A stretch of 36,487 bases of DNA from NCBI GenBank assembly GCA_028066695.1, contig JALCBG010000013.1, positions 10,328-46,814 of the forward strand, written 5' to 3'. Positions 17,729 through 25,960 of this stretch are shown piece by piece. Each line of letters starts with the position of its first letter. Position 1 is the stretch's first letter. The notes beneath the pieces are model-generated. The model saw only the letters and a program-made list of their open reading frames with translations, searched no databases and was not told the origin of the DNA. The position numbers and the translations under genes are program-made. Origin of the DNA: Gammaproteobacteria bacterium. Lineage in GTDB: Bacteria; Pseudomonadota; Gammaproteobacteria; Arenicellales; Poriferihabitantaceae.

Positions 17729-18811
17729 TCACCGCACCTTCAGCGTTGCAAGCCCGACCAGCACCAGTATCAGGCTGATGATCCAAAAGCGCACGATGAC
17801 GCGCGGCTCGGGCCAGCCTTTCATTTCAAAGTGGTGGTGCAGCGGCGCCATCTTAAAGATGCGCCGCCCGACCAGTTTGAACGAGGCGACCTGCAGGATC
17901 ACCGACACGGTTTCCACCACGAACACGCCGCCCATGATGATCAGCACGATTTCCTGGCGGACGATGACCGCGACCAGGCCTATCGCCGCGCCCAGCGAGA
18001 GCGCGCCGATGTCGCCCATGAACACCTGCGCCGGGTAGGTGTTGAACCACAAGAAGCCGAGCCCGGCGCCGACCAGCGCGGCGCAAAACACCAGCACTTC
18101 GCCGGCGCCTTTGATGTAGGGAATGCCGAGGTATTCGGCGTAAAACAAATTGCCGCTGGCGTAGGCGAACACGCCGAGCGCGCCGGCGACCATCACGCTC
18201 GGCATGATGGCCAGGCCGTCCAAGCCGTCGGTCAAATTGACCGCGTTGCTGGTGGCGACCACGGTCAGCCAGGCGAGAACCACGAAACCCCAGCCGAGCG
18301 GAATCGCGACCTGCTTGAACAGCGGCACCAGCAATTCGGTTTCGGCCGGGGAAACCGCGGTGAAATACAAAAACAGCGCGGCGACCAGGCCGGCGACGCT
18401 TTGGCTGAGGAATTTGTTGAGCGCGCCCATGCCGCGCGGGTTGCGGTCGACCAGTTTGCGGTAGTCGTCCAGCCAGCCGATTGCGCCGAAGGTCACGGTG
18501 GTGAACAGGATCGCCCAGATGAAGCGGTTGCCGAGGTCGCCCCAAAGCAGCGTCGCCACCACCAGCGCGATCAATATCAAACTGCCGCCCATGGTCGGCG
18601 TGCCGACTTTTTCAAAGTGCGTGGGCGGCCCGTCGGTGCGCACCGTCTGCCGCACTTTGTATTTGCTCAGGCGGCGAATGGCCGCGGGTCCGAACACGAA
18701 GCAGATGGACAGCGCGGTCAGCACGCCGCAGATGCCGCGGAAGGTCAGGTAGCGGAACACGTTGAAGGCGCTGTAATCGCGCGCAAGTTGTTCAAAGAGC
18801 CAGGTCAGCAT
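17729..18811 (-). CDS. mraY: Phospho-N-acetylmuramoyl-pentapeptide transferase MraY
   Basis: This 360-residue membrane enzyme transfers phospho-MurNAc-pentapeptide to undecaprenyl phosphate to make lipid I. It has about ten hydrophobic segments, and its length equals E. coli MraY (360). The magnesium-binding acidic pair is in GWLDDYRK (D115, D116), [13 protein letters not shown] carries further active-site aspartates, and LHHHFE is the conserved cytoplasmic histidine motif. The start overlaps the murF stop by 7 bases. Confidence 0.98.
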   Translation of the reverse strand: MLTWLFEQLARDYSAFNVFRYLTFRGICGVLTALSICFVFGPAAIRRLSKYKVRQTVRTDGPPTHFEKVGTPTMGGSLILIALVVATLLWGDLGNRFIWAILFTTVTFGAIGWLDDYRKLVDRNPRGMGALNKFLSQSVAGLVAALFLYFTAVSPAETELLVPLFKQVAIPLGWGFVVLAWLTVVATSNAVNLTDGLDGLAIMPSVMVAGALGVFAYASGNLFYAEYLGIPYIKGAGEVLVFCAALVGAGLGFLWFNTYPAQVFMGDIGALSLGAAIGLVAVIVRQEIVLIIMGGVFVVETVSVILQVASFKLVGRRIFKMAPLHHHFEMKGWPEPRVIVRFWIISLILVLVGLATLKVR

Positions 18812-20226
18812 GCCGCGCCTCCGGCCTGCTGTGCGGGCGCGGTTTCCGACGCCAGCGCTTCCACCACGCGCTCCATCGCGGCCGCGCGCGAGCCCTTGAC
18901 CAGCACGCTCGCGCCGTCGTTTTCGGCGAGCAGCGGCTGCAACTGCGAGAGCAGCGCGCCGAGTTTGCCGACGCGTTTTGCGCCGTCGCCGAAGCCGCGC
19001 ATGTAACCGGCGAGTCCGGCCTGGTCGGCCGGCCCGAAGCAGAACAGCCGCGCCACGCCTGCCTGGCGCGCGTATGCGCCGGCGTCAAAATGCAGCGCCT
19101 CGCTGCGCGCGCCGAGTTCGGCCATCGCGCCGAGCACCGCGATGCGCGGCGCGGCGCGGCGCGACAGCACATCCAGCGCGGCTTTCAGCGAAGCCGGGTT
19201 GGCGTTGTAGGCGTCGTCAAGAATCACCGCGCCGCCGGGTCCCGGCAGTTCGCGCAGCCGCCCGGGCAGCGCGCGGAACGCCTCCAGTCCGTCGCGGATG
19301 TCGCCGAGCGCGGCGCCGGCCGCATGCGCGGCCGCGGCCGCGGCGAGCGCGTTGCGCACATTGTGCGCGCCGAGCAGGCGCAGCCGGACGCGCGCGCGGC
19401 GCTCGCCGACGCAAAGTTCAAACGCGCTGCCGGCGCCCTCTTGCGCGCATTCGCGCGCGCGCACATCGGCCGGGACGCGGCCGTCAATGCCGAAACTCAG
19501 CCGCTTGTGGCGCGCCGCGCGCTCGGCGAAAAACGCGTGGAAGCGGTCGTCCGCGTTCAGCACCGCGACGCCGTCATGCGCGAGATGCGAAAAAATTTCC
19601 GCCTTCGCCTCGGCCACGCCCTGCAGGTTTTTCAGTCCGGCGCCGGCAAGGTGCGCCGGCGCGACATTGGTGACCAGCGCGATGCGCGGCCGCGCCAATG
19701 CGCACAACTTTTCAATTTCGCCGGCGCGGTTCATGCCCATCTCCACCACCGCGTGGGTATGGTGCGCGCGCAGGCGCAGCAGCGTCAGCGGCACGCCCCA
19801 CTGGTTGTTGAAACTCGCGCGCGGCGCGAGGCACTTGCCGGCGCGGCTGAAGATGGAGGCGAGCATCGCGGTTACGCTGGTCTTGCCGTTGCTGCCGGTG
19901 ACCGCGACCAGCGGAATGTCAAAGCGGCCGCGCCAGTGCGCGCCGAGGCGGCCGAGCGCTTCGGTGGTGTCGCCGACCGCGACATGCGGCAGTTCGCCGC
20001 CGGCGCGCCCGGCGCGCGCGCGCGCGCGTGAAACCAGCGCGCCGGCCGCGCCGGCCTCGCGCGCCTGCGCGATGAAGTCGTGGCCGTCGCGGCGCGCGCC
20101 GCCGATGGCGACGAACAAATCGCCGCGCGCGGCGCGGCGCGAATCTATGGCGACGCCCTCAAACACCGCGTCCGCCCCGCGCAATGCGCCGCGCGTAACC
20201 GCCGCCGCTTCCGACAGGCGCATCAT
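18805..20226 (-). CDS. murF: UDP-N-acetylmuramoyl-tripeptide--D-alanyl-D-alanine ligase MurF
   Basis: The 473-residue ligase adds D-Ala-D-Ala to the UDP-MurNAc tripeptide. The P-loop GSNGKTSVT begins at residue 111; [21 protein letters not shown] and [11 protein letters not shown] are recognisable family blocks. ATG 20226 overlaps the murE stop as ATGA; the next codon is also ATG. Upstream extension of the frame lies in murE. The D-Ala-D-Ala substrate needs a Ddl ligase, which is not in this cluster. Confidence 0.95.
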   Translation of the reverse strand: MMRLSEAAAVTRGALRGADAVFEGVAIDSRRAARGDLFVAIGGARRDGHDFIAQAREAGAAGALVSRARARAGRAGGELPHVAVGDTTEALGRLGAHWRGRFDIPLVAVTGSNGKTSVTAMLASIFSRAGKCLAPRASFNNQWGVPLTLLRLRAHHTHAVVEMGMNRAGEIEKLCALARPRIALVTNVAPAHLAGAGLKNLQGVAEAKAEIFSHLAHDGVAVLNADDRFHAFFAERAARHKRLSFGIDGRVPADVRARECAQEGAGSAFELCVGERRARVRLRLLGAHNVRNALAAAAAAHAAGAALGDIRDGLEAFRALPGRLRELPGPGGAVILDDAYNANPASLKAALDVLSRRAAPRIAVLGAMAELGARSEALHFDAGAYARQAGVARLFCFGPADQAGLAGYMRGFGDGAKRVGKLGALLSQLQPLLAENDGASVLVKGSRAAAMERVVEALASETAPAQQAGGAAC

Positions 20227-21788
20227 GCCCGCCCCTCGGCGATGCCGAGCGCGTCGCGCACCACTTCGCGGTCGCTGAAACGAACCACGCGCGCGCCGCG
20301 GTTTTGCGCGGTCTCGTGCCCCTTGCCGGCGACCAGCACCATGTCGTCCGGCGCGGCCGCGGCGAGCGCGGCGTGAATCGCGCGGCGGCGGTCGTGAATG
20401 ATGACCGGCGGCGCGCTCATGCCGGCCGCGATTTGCGCGGCGATTTGCGCCGGATCTTCGTTTCGCGGATTGTCGTCGGTGACGATGACGCGCGCGGCGA
20501 AGGCTTCGGCGGCCGCGCCCATGCGCGCGCGCTTGCCGCGGTCGCGGTCGCCGCCGCAACCGAACACCACCCACAGCCGGCCGCGGCACAGCGCGCCGAG
20601 CGATTCCAGCGCGCGCGCGAGCGCGTCCGGCGTGTGCGCGTAATCCACCACCACGCCCGGCGTGTTTTCGGCGCGCCACAATTCCATCCGCCCCGGCGGC
20701 GGCGCGCATTCGCCGAGCGCGTCCGCGGCCTCGCCGAGCGCAAAACCGCATGCGACCAGCACCGCGGCAGCGGCCAGCAGGTTCGGCGCATTGAGCGCGC
20801 CGAGCAGGCGCGAGCGCAGTTGCGCGCGCCGCCCGAGCGCGGTGTGTTCAAGTTCCATTTCAATGCCGCGGTCGCTCAGGCGCACTTTGTGCGCGCGCAC
20901 ATCGCCGCTGCGCATGCCGTAGCGCAGGCAGGACGCGGCGCGGTGCCGCCGCAGCAACTCGCGCCCGAACGGGTCGTCAATGTTGATCACGGCCGCGCCG
21001 AGCCGCTCGCAGCGAAACAAAATTTCCTTGGCGCGCGCATACGAGCGCATGTCGCCGTGGTAGTCCAGATGGTCGCGGCTCAGGTTGGTCAGCAGCGCGA
21101 TGTCAAACTCCACGCAGTTGACGCGCCCCTGCGCCAGCGCGTGCGACGAAGTTTCCAGGCAGACATCCTCGGCGCTTTCGGCGCGCAACTCGGCGAGGAT
21201 GCGCTGCGTGTCGGCCGCGCCCGGCGTGGTCAGTTCGCCGGGGCGCAGCGCGCCGGCAAAGCCGGCGCCGAGCGTGCCGACCAATGCGCAGCGCCGGCCG
21301 AGCGCGCCGAGCGCCTGCGCCAGCAGATACGCGCAGGTGGTTTTGCCGTTGGTGCCGGTGATGCCGATGAGCCGCATGTTTGCCGACGGGTGGTCGTAAA
21401 AACGCGCGGCGATCGCGCCGACATGCCGGCGCAAATCGGGGATGTCAAAACTCGGCGCGCCGCGCGCGCTTGCGGCGCCGCGCGGCGCGGCTTCGGAACG
21501 GCGGCGGCGCGCGCGCGCCGTCGCGCCGGCCGACGCTTCGCGCGCCACCGCGGCCGCGCCGCCGGCGAGCGCGTCTTCAATGTGGTCGCGGCCGTCATGC
21601 GCGCCGCCCGGCAGCGCGATAAAAAGTTCGCCGGCGCCAATGCTGCGGCTGTCCATGCTGATGCCGCGAATCTCGCGCTCGTCGCGCCGCCCCACCTCGG
21701 CCATGCCGCGCAACAATTCGCGCAGCGACTTCGGCGGGAATTTCCGCGCGGTCTCGGCCGCGCCGGCGGTCTGTGCGCGCGCGCTCAT
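20223..21788 (-). CDS. murE: UDP-MurNAc-tripeptide synthetase MurE, meso-diaminopimelate type
   Basis: The 521-residue ligase adds the third amino acid of the stem peptide. The DNPR motif (residues 439-442) marks meso-diaminopimelate specificity. The P-loop GTNGKTT is at 145-151, and the lysine that is carbamylated in this family is K254 in YARAKEILF. The protein is about 25 residues longer than E. coli MurE (495) because of an Ala/Arg-rich insert at roughly 84-112, between the N-terminal domain and DIPDLR; motif positions are shifted accordingly. Coupled to ftsI upstream and murF downstream by ATGA overlaps. Confidence 0.96.
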   Translation of the reverse strand: MSARAQTAGAAETARKFPPKSLRELLRGMAEVGRRDEREIRGISMDSRSIGAGELFIALPGGAHDGRDHIEDALAGGAAAVAREASAGATARARRRRSEAAPRGAASARGAPSFDIPDLRRHVGAIAARFYDHPSANMRLIGITGTNGKTTCAYLLAQALGALGRRCALVGTLGAGFAGALRPGELTTPGAADTQRILAELRAESAEDVCLETSSHALAQGRVNCVEFDIALLTNLSRDHLDYHGDMRSYARAKEILFRCERLGAAVINIDDPFGRELLRRHRAASCLRYGMRSGDVRAHKVRLSDRGIEMELEHTALGRRAQLRSRLLGALNAPNLLAAAAVLVACGFALGEAADALGECAPPPGRMELWRAENTPGVVVDYAHTPDALARALESLGALCRGRLWVVFGCGGDRDRGKRARMGAAAEAFAARVIVTDDNPRNEDPAQIAAQIAAGMSAPPVIIHDRRRAIHAALAAAAPDDMVLVAGKGHETAQNRGARVVRFSDREVVRDALGIAEGRA

Positions 21789-23461
21789 ATGGACCCCGCG
21801 GCGTCGGGTTTGATGTTGTAGAGGCGCATCAGATCGCGCATCAACTTTGCGAAAACCGGCGCGGCGACGTCTCCGCCGTAATAAAACTTTCCGCGCGGGT
21901 CGTCCAGCGTGACCACCACCACGAAGCGCGGCGCGTCCAGCGGCGCGAGGCCGGCGAACACCGAGATGTAGCGGTCCTCGGAGTACTCGCCGTCAATCAA
22001 CTTGCGCGTGGTGCCGGTCTTGCCGCCGGCGTGGTAACGCGGAATGCGCGCGCGCCGCGCGGTGCCGAGCGAGACCGCGCGGCCGAGCATCTCGCGCACC
22101 TCGCTCGCGGTTTGCGCGCCGAACACGCGCGTGCCGGGCGCGCGGTAACCGGGCGGTTTGCGCGCCAGCGTCAGCGGCAGCAATTCGCCGTCGGTGGCGA
22201 ACACCGTGTAGGCGCGCGCGAGTTGCAGCGGCGTAACCGACATGCCGTAGCCGTAGGCGAGCGTGGCGTGATCGACGCGCCGCGGACGGCGCTCCAGCAC
22301 GCCGGAGACTTCGCCGGGCAGGCCGCCGGCGCGCTTGCCGAAACCGAGCGCGGCGAATGTGCCGAACAAATCGTCATACGGAAATTCCAGCGCGAGTTTG
22401 GCGACGCCGACATTGCTGGATTTGGCGATCACATCAATCACCGGAATCTCGCCGAAGTTGCGCACGTCGGAGATGGTTCGGCTGCCGAGCCGCATTTTTC
22501 CCGGCGCGGTTTCCACCATGGTTTCCGGGCGCACCTTGCCGCTCTCCAGCGCCATCGCGACGCTGAACGGCTTGACCGTGGAGCCCGGCTCAATCAGGTC
22601 GGTGACGCTGCGGTTGCGGTAGGCGCTCGCGTCCAGCGTGGCGCGGTTGTTCGGGTTGAACTGCGGCGAATTGACCATGCCGAGAATTTCGCCGCTCGGC
22701 ACGCCGATGGCGACCACGCTGCCGCCGCGCGCGCGGTGCTTGTGCACCGCGGCCTCCAGATAATCGGCGGCCATCGCCTGCACGCGCTGATCAATGCTGA
22801 TGACCAGGTCGCCGCCGTGGCGCACCTGGCGGATGCTTTCCACGCTCTCCACATAATTGCCGGAGCGGTCCTTGAAGCCGCGCATGCGCCCGGGCACGCC
22901 GGCGAGCTGTGATTGATACGCGCCCTCCAGCCCTTCCTGGCCGATGTCGTCCAGGTCGGTGAAGCCGACCAAGTGCGCGCCGGCCGGCCCGTTCGGGTAG
23001 TAACGTTTGTATTCGCGCTGCGCCGACAAACCCGGCGGCGCCAACTGCAGCGCGAGTTCGGCGGTGCGCGGCGGCAGGCGGCGCTGCACATACATGAAGC
23101 CGTGGTTTTTGCGCCGCGCGCAGCGCGCGCGCAATTGCTTTTCGGTGACCGTGATGTCGGGCAGTTTCAGCATCTCCTCCCAGCGCTGCGGGCGCGCGCA
23201 AAACCGCGGCGGCTCGGCCCACAGAGTCGCGACCGGCGTGCTGATGGCAAGCGCGCGGCCGTTGCGGTCGAGAATCCGCCCGCGCGCCGGCGCCACGCTC
23301 AACTCGCGCAGGTAGCGCGCGTCGCCCTGCTCGCGCAGGCGCTCGCGCTCGGCGGTCTGCAGGTGCACCACGCGCAGGCCGAGCAGCGCGAACGCGGCGA
23401 GCATCACCAAAAACACCAGGTGGCGGCGCCAGGCCTGCGGCTTCGGTTGTTCTTCCGCCAT
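21785..23461 (-). CDS. ftsI: Septal peptidoglycan D,D-transpeptidase FtsI (PBP3)
   Basis: A 558-residue class B penicillin-binding protein that crosslinks septal wall with FtsW. A single N-terminal membrane anchor (about residues 14-34) is followed by the pedestal domain (RGRILDRNG). The transpeptidase motifs are STVK with nucleophile S294, SSN at 348-350 and KTGT at 481-484. The ATG overlaps the ftsL stop by one base (TAATG). Length is close to E. coli (588, which is C-terminally processed). Confidence 0.97.
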   Translation of the reverse strand: MAEEQPKPQAWRRHLVFLVMLAAFALLGLRVVHLQTAERERLREQGDARYLRELSVAPARGRILDRNGRALAISTPVATLWAEPPRFCARPQRWEEMLKLPDITVTEKQLRARCARRKNHGFMYVQRRLPPRTAELALQLAPPGLSAQREYKRYYPNGPAGAHLVGFTDLDDIGQEGLEGAYQSQLAGVPGRMRGFKDRSGNYVESVESIRQVRHGGDLVISIDQRVQAMAADYLEAAVHKHRARGGSVVAIGVPSGEILGMVNSPQFNPNNRATLDASAYRNRSVTDLIEPGSTVKPFSVAMALESGKVRPETMVETAPGKMRLGSRTISDVRNFGEIPVIDVIAKSSNVGVAKLALEFPYDDLFGTFAALGFGKRAGGLPGEVSGVLERRPRRVDHATLAYGYGMSVTPLQLARAYTVFATDGELLPLTLARKPPGYRAPGTRVFGAQTASEVREMLGRAVSLGTARRARIPRYHAGGKTGTTRKLIDGEYSEDRYISVFAGLAPLDAPRFVVVVTLDDPRGKFYYGGDVAAPVFAKLMRDLMRLYNIKPDAAGSI

Positions 23462-23802
23462 TATTCGCGCTCCAGCGTCAGCGTGATGATTTCATTCGGC
23501 GCCGGCTCGCCCATGCCGAGCCGCTCGCGCGCGGCGCCGACGATGTGGCGGCGGCGCGCCCAGGTGGTGCGCTCCAGCAGCAGCCGGCCGTGTTCAAACT
23601 GCAGTTCGCTTTGCGCGTCCTCGGCCTGCCGCAATGAGACAAAAGCCTGGCGGTTTTGGTGGCGCACGGTGACCACCGCAAGCGCCGAGGCGAGCACCAG
23701 CGCCCAGACGATGGCGACCGAGGCCGCGGTTCGCCGTGGCGGCGGCGGTGTCCGCGCGCGGCGAGCGGCCTTTTTTCGCGGCTTTTTTTCTGCGCGTTTC
23801 AT
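23461..23802 (-). CDS. ftsL: Cell division protein FtsL
   Basis: A small bitopic protein (113 residues) that forms a complex with FtsB and FtsQ in the periplasm. The N-terminus is strongly basic (Lys/Arg/Pro-rich, residues 1-25), then one membrane segment (about 27-46), then a helix of coiled-coil type (about 50-85). FtsL sequences are poorly conserved, so the call rests on topology and on the invariant place between rsmH and ftsI. It starts 2 bases after the rsmH stop. Confidence 0.9.
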   Translation of the reverse strand: MKRAEKKPRKKAARRARTPPPPRRTAASVAIVWALVLASALAVVTVRHQNRQAFVSLRQAEDAQSELQFEHGRLLLERTTWARRRHIVGAARERLGMGEPAPNEIITLTLERE

Positions 23803-23804
23803 GA

Positions 23805-24746
23805 TTAATGTGCAGTCGGGGTTTTCACGGAAGTTTCCGGGAGTTTTTCGGCGACGCGCAGCACCGCGCTGCGCGCGCGGCGGTTTGCCGCGACTTCGGC
23901 CGCATCGGCGCGGCGCGGTTTGCCGACGATTTTCAGGCGCGGATGCAGCGACTCTTCGCGCACCGGCATGTCGGGCGGATGCGGGTCGCCGCGCGCTTCC
24001 TCGCGCAAAAAACGCTTGACCAGCCGGTCTTCCAGCGAATGAAAACTCAGCACCGCGAGCCGCCCGCGCGGCGCCAGCGCCTCCAGCGCCTGCGGCAGCG
24101 CGGCGCGCACTTCGCCGAGTTCGTCGTTGACCGCGATGCGAATCGCCAGAAAGGCGCGCGTCGCCGGATGCTTGGATCGCTCGCGCGTCGGCGCGGCCTC
24201 GGCCACCGCCGCCGCGAGGTCGGCGGTGCCGGCCGGGCGGCGGCGCTTGATCGCGCGCGCGATGCGCCCGGCGAAGCGCTCCTCGCCGAAGTCGCGCAGC
24301 GTTCGCGCCAGTTCGCGCTCACCCACATTCGCGAGCCACTCGGCCGCGCTTTGCCCTTCGCCGCGGTTCATGCGCATGTCCAGCGGGCCGTCGGCGCGAA
24401 AGCCGAAACCGCGGCGCGGCTCGTCCAGTTGCAGCGAGGAAATGCCGAGGTCAAACAGCATTGCGTCCACGCGCCGCTCCAGTCCGCGCGCGCGCAGCAC
24501 CGGGCCGAGTTGCGAGAACTTCGCATGCACCGCGTCAAAGCGCGCGTCGCCGCCGAAGTCGCGCCGCGCGCGCGCCACCGCCTCGGGGTCGCGGTCCAGC
24601 GCGAGCAGCCGCCCGCCCGCGCCGAGTTGCGCGAGAATCGCGCGCGAGTGGCCGCCGCCGCCGTATGTCGCGTCCACGACCACATCGCTAGCGTTAATTT
24701 TCAATGCTTCGATCACTTTCTCTTGGAGTACCGGCGTGTGCGTCAT
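23805..24746 (-). CDS. rsmH: 16S rRNA (cytosine(1402)-N(4))-methyltransferase RsmH
   Basis: The 313-residue SAM-dependent enzyme (formerly MraW) methylates C1402 in the ribosomal P site. The N-terminus HTPVLQEKVIEAL and the SAM loop DATYGGGGHS are typical, as are FDLGISSLQLD and the C-terminal SFHSLEDRLVKRF block. ATG 24746 begins exactly at family similarity, 11 bases after the mraZ stop; the longer frame to 24842 lies in mraZ and is rejected. Confidence 0.97.
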   Translation of the reverse strand: MTHTPVLQEKVIEALKINASDVVVDATYGGGGHSRAILAQLGAGGRLLALDRDPEAVARARRDFGGDARFDAVHAKFSQLGPVLRARGLERRVDAMLFDLGISSLQLDEPRRGFGFRADGPLDMRMNRGEGQSAAEWLANVGERELARTLRDFGEERFAGRIARAIKRRRPAGTADLAAAVAEAAPTRERSKHPATRAFLAIRIAVNDELGEVRAALPQALEALAPRGRLAVLSFHSLEDRLVKRFLREEARGDPHPPDMPVREESLHPRLKIVGKPRRADAAEVAANRRARSAVLRVAEKLPETSVKTPTAH

Positions 24747-24757
24747 GGAAGCGAAGC

Positions 24758-25216
24758 CTACAAAGTCAGTTGCTCCATCTCCACCGACAGGTTGCCCGTG
24801 TCGAGCTCTTCGGCGAGCCACTGCTCGCGCTGCGTGTTCCACAACTCTGCGTTCCAGATTTCAAACTTGTTGCCCTGCCCGACCAGAAACACTTCTTTGT
24901 CGATGCGCGCGAACTCTTTCAGCGGCGCCGGCAGCAGCAGCCGCCCGCTCTTGTCCATGTCCACCTCGCGCGCGTGGCCGATGAAAAACCGCTTCAGTTT
25001 TTGATGGGCGCGCTGAAAACTCGGCAACTCGTCCACCTTGCGCTCAACCCGCTCCCACTCGTCCATCGGGTAGAGCCACAGGCAGCGCTCGCCGGCGGTG
25101 TTCACGGTGAGCACCAGGCGGCCGCCGCAACGCTCGGCCAACTGGCCGCGGTATCGCCCGGGGATCGCCACGCGCCCCTTGGCGTCCAGACTGAGCGGAC
25201 TGCCGCCTCGCAACAT
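24758..25216 (-). CDS. mraZ: Transcriptional regulator MraZ
   Basis: A 152-residue protein of the usual length with two swapped-hairpin AbrB-like halves: SLDAKGRVAIPGRYR near the N-terminus and VDMDKSGRLLLPAPLK in the middle. MraZ represses its own dcw promoter by binding 10-bp repeats. ATG 25216 opens MLRGGSPLSLDAKGR, as expected for the family; the frame upstream to 25273 runs through promoter and operator. No clear Shine-Dalgarno precedes it. First gene of the operon. Confidence 0.95.
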   Translation of the reverse strand: MLRGGSPLSLDAKGRVAIPGRYRGQLAERCGGRLVLTVNTAGERCLWLYPMDEWERVERKVDELPSFQRAHQKLKRFFIGHAREVDMDKSGRLLLPAPLKEFARIDKEVFLVGQGNKFEIWNAELWNTQREQWLAEELDTGNLSVEMEQLTL

Positions 25217-25235
25217 AATGAGTTTTGGGAAATTA

Positions 25236-25275
25236 CCCCATAAATATCCACAAATTACCACAAATATACACAACG
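25236..25275 (-). promoter_or_regulatory. Probable MraZ operator: four 10-bp direct repeats
   Basis: Read on the minus strand, four units of exactly 10 bases follow each other with the approximate pattern ATTTGTGGxT (the last is ATTTATGGGG). Known MraZ boxes are TGGG-like units repeated at 10 bases upstream of mraZ. The repeats cover the -10 element and the first transcribed bases, a natural position for autorepression. Confidence 0.75.
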
Positions 25276-25292
25276 CGATTTGCCGATGTCAA
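25263..25292 (-). promoter_or_regulatory. Main dcw operon promoter (sigma70 type)
   Basis: On the minus strand a consensus TTGACA (25292-25287) and TATATT (25268-25263) are separated by 18 bases. Transcription should begin near 25256, giving a 40-base leader to mraZ. This is the best promoter in the window and the only strong one found for the 15-gene run. Confidence 0.85.
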
Positions 25293-25321
25293 GGGGGGTA
25301 ACGAGGTTTTTTTCTCCCCCG

Positions 25322-25400
25322 AAAACCGCGGAAAAATGGGCGGAAATGCCAAAAACACCCCCAAAAAAGCCGCGAAAACCCGGCAAATCCGTTGCCAAAA
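25322..25400. other. Helically spaced A-tract array between mraZ and rppH
   Basis: Eight A runs of 3-6 bases start at 25322, 25332, 25344, 25351, 25363, 25375, 25385 and 25397, mostly 10-12 bases apart, in GC-rich surroundings. The array lies between the two divergent promoters and should be intrinsically curved. Confidence 0.65.
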
Positions 25401-25420
25401 GCGGCGCGCGCGCTTACAAT
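25392..25420 (+). promoter_or_regulatory. rppH promoter with leaderless spacing
   Basis: TTGCCA (25392-25397) and TACAAT (25415-25420) with a 17-base spacer. The -10 ends 6 bases before the rppH ATG at 25427, so transcription should start at or within a base or two of the ATG. No ribosome binding site precedes it. Confidence 0.75.
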
Positions 25421-25426
25421 CCGCCG

Positions 25427-25918
25427 ATGCCGCCGTCCGCCGCCAACAACCTAGACCGCGACGGATACCGCAAAAATGTCGGCATCGTGGTCTGCAATGA
25501 CCATCGCCAGGTGCTGTGGGCGCGGCGCATCCGCCACGACGGCTGGCAATTTCCGCAGGGCGGGGTCAAGCCCGACGAGTCGGCGCGCGAGGCCGCGCTG
25601 CGCGAATTGGAGGAGGAAGTCGGGCTGACCGAGCGCGATGTCCGCCTGCTCGGCGCGACCGAAAACTGGCTGCACTACGATGTCCCCTACCGCCACCGCC
25701 TGCGCGGATTTCGCGGGCAAAAACAGCGGTGGTTCCTGTTCAAACTGACCGCGCCGGATTCCAGCGTCCGCCTGGACCTTTCCGAGGCGCCCGAATTTGA
25801 CCACTGGCGCTGGGTGGATTACTGGCTGCCGCCGCGGCAAATCGTCCGCTTCAAACGGCAAGTGTATGAGCGCGCGCTGACCGAGTTGGAACAATTTTTG
25901 GACGGCGCGCGCGCATAA
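25427..25918 (+). CDS. rppH: RNA 5'-pyrophosphohydrolase RppH
   Basis: The 163-residue Nudix enzyme removes pyrophosphate from the 5' end of mRNAs and so starts RNase E-dependent decay. DGYRKNVGIVVCN and the Nudix box at residues 45-67 (GG-VKPDES-x7-REL-x-EEVGL) match RppH, as do WQFPQGG before the box and WRWVDYWLP after it. ATG 25427 is chosen because the family starts here and the promoter leaves no room for an upstream start; the frame continues to 25280 without similarity. The gene is divergent from mraZ and convergent with the giant repeat gene. The stop codon sits in the loop of a 9-bp hairpin. Confidence 0.93.
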   Translation: MPPSAANNLDRDGYRKNVGIVVCNDHRQVLWARRIRHDGWQFPQGGVKPDESAREAALRELEEEVGLTERDVRLLGATENWLHYDVPYRHRLRGFRGQKQRWFLFKLTAPDSSVRLDLSEAPEFDHWRWVDYWLPPRQIVRFKRQVYERALTELEQFLDGARA

Positions 25919-25927
25919 CGCGCGCCG
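25903..25927. terminator. Hairpin at the convergent rppH / giant-gene 3' ends
   Basis: A perfect 9-bp GC stem (25903-25911 with 25919-25927) with a 7-base loop that contains the rppH TAA stop. The flank has no real T-run, so it may be a stability hairpin or a bidirectional end rather than a classic terminator. Confidence 0.5.
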
Positions 25928-25960
25928 CCCGGGTTTCCGCATGCCCGCCCGGGGTTTCCC

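Noticed and set aside
25280-25426. N-terminal extension of rppH, rich in Lys and Pro
   Set aside because: It covers the -35 and -10 elements and the A-tract spacer; RppH similarity begins at 25427.
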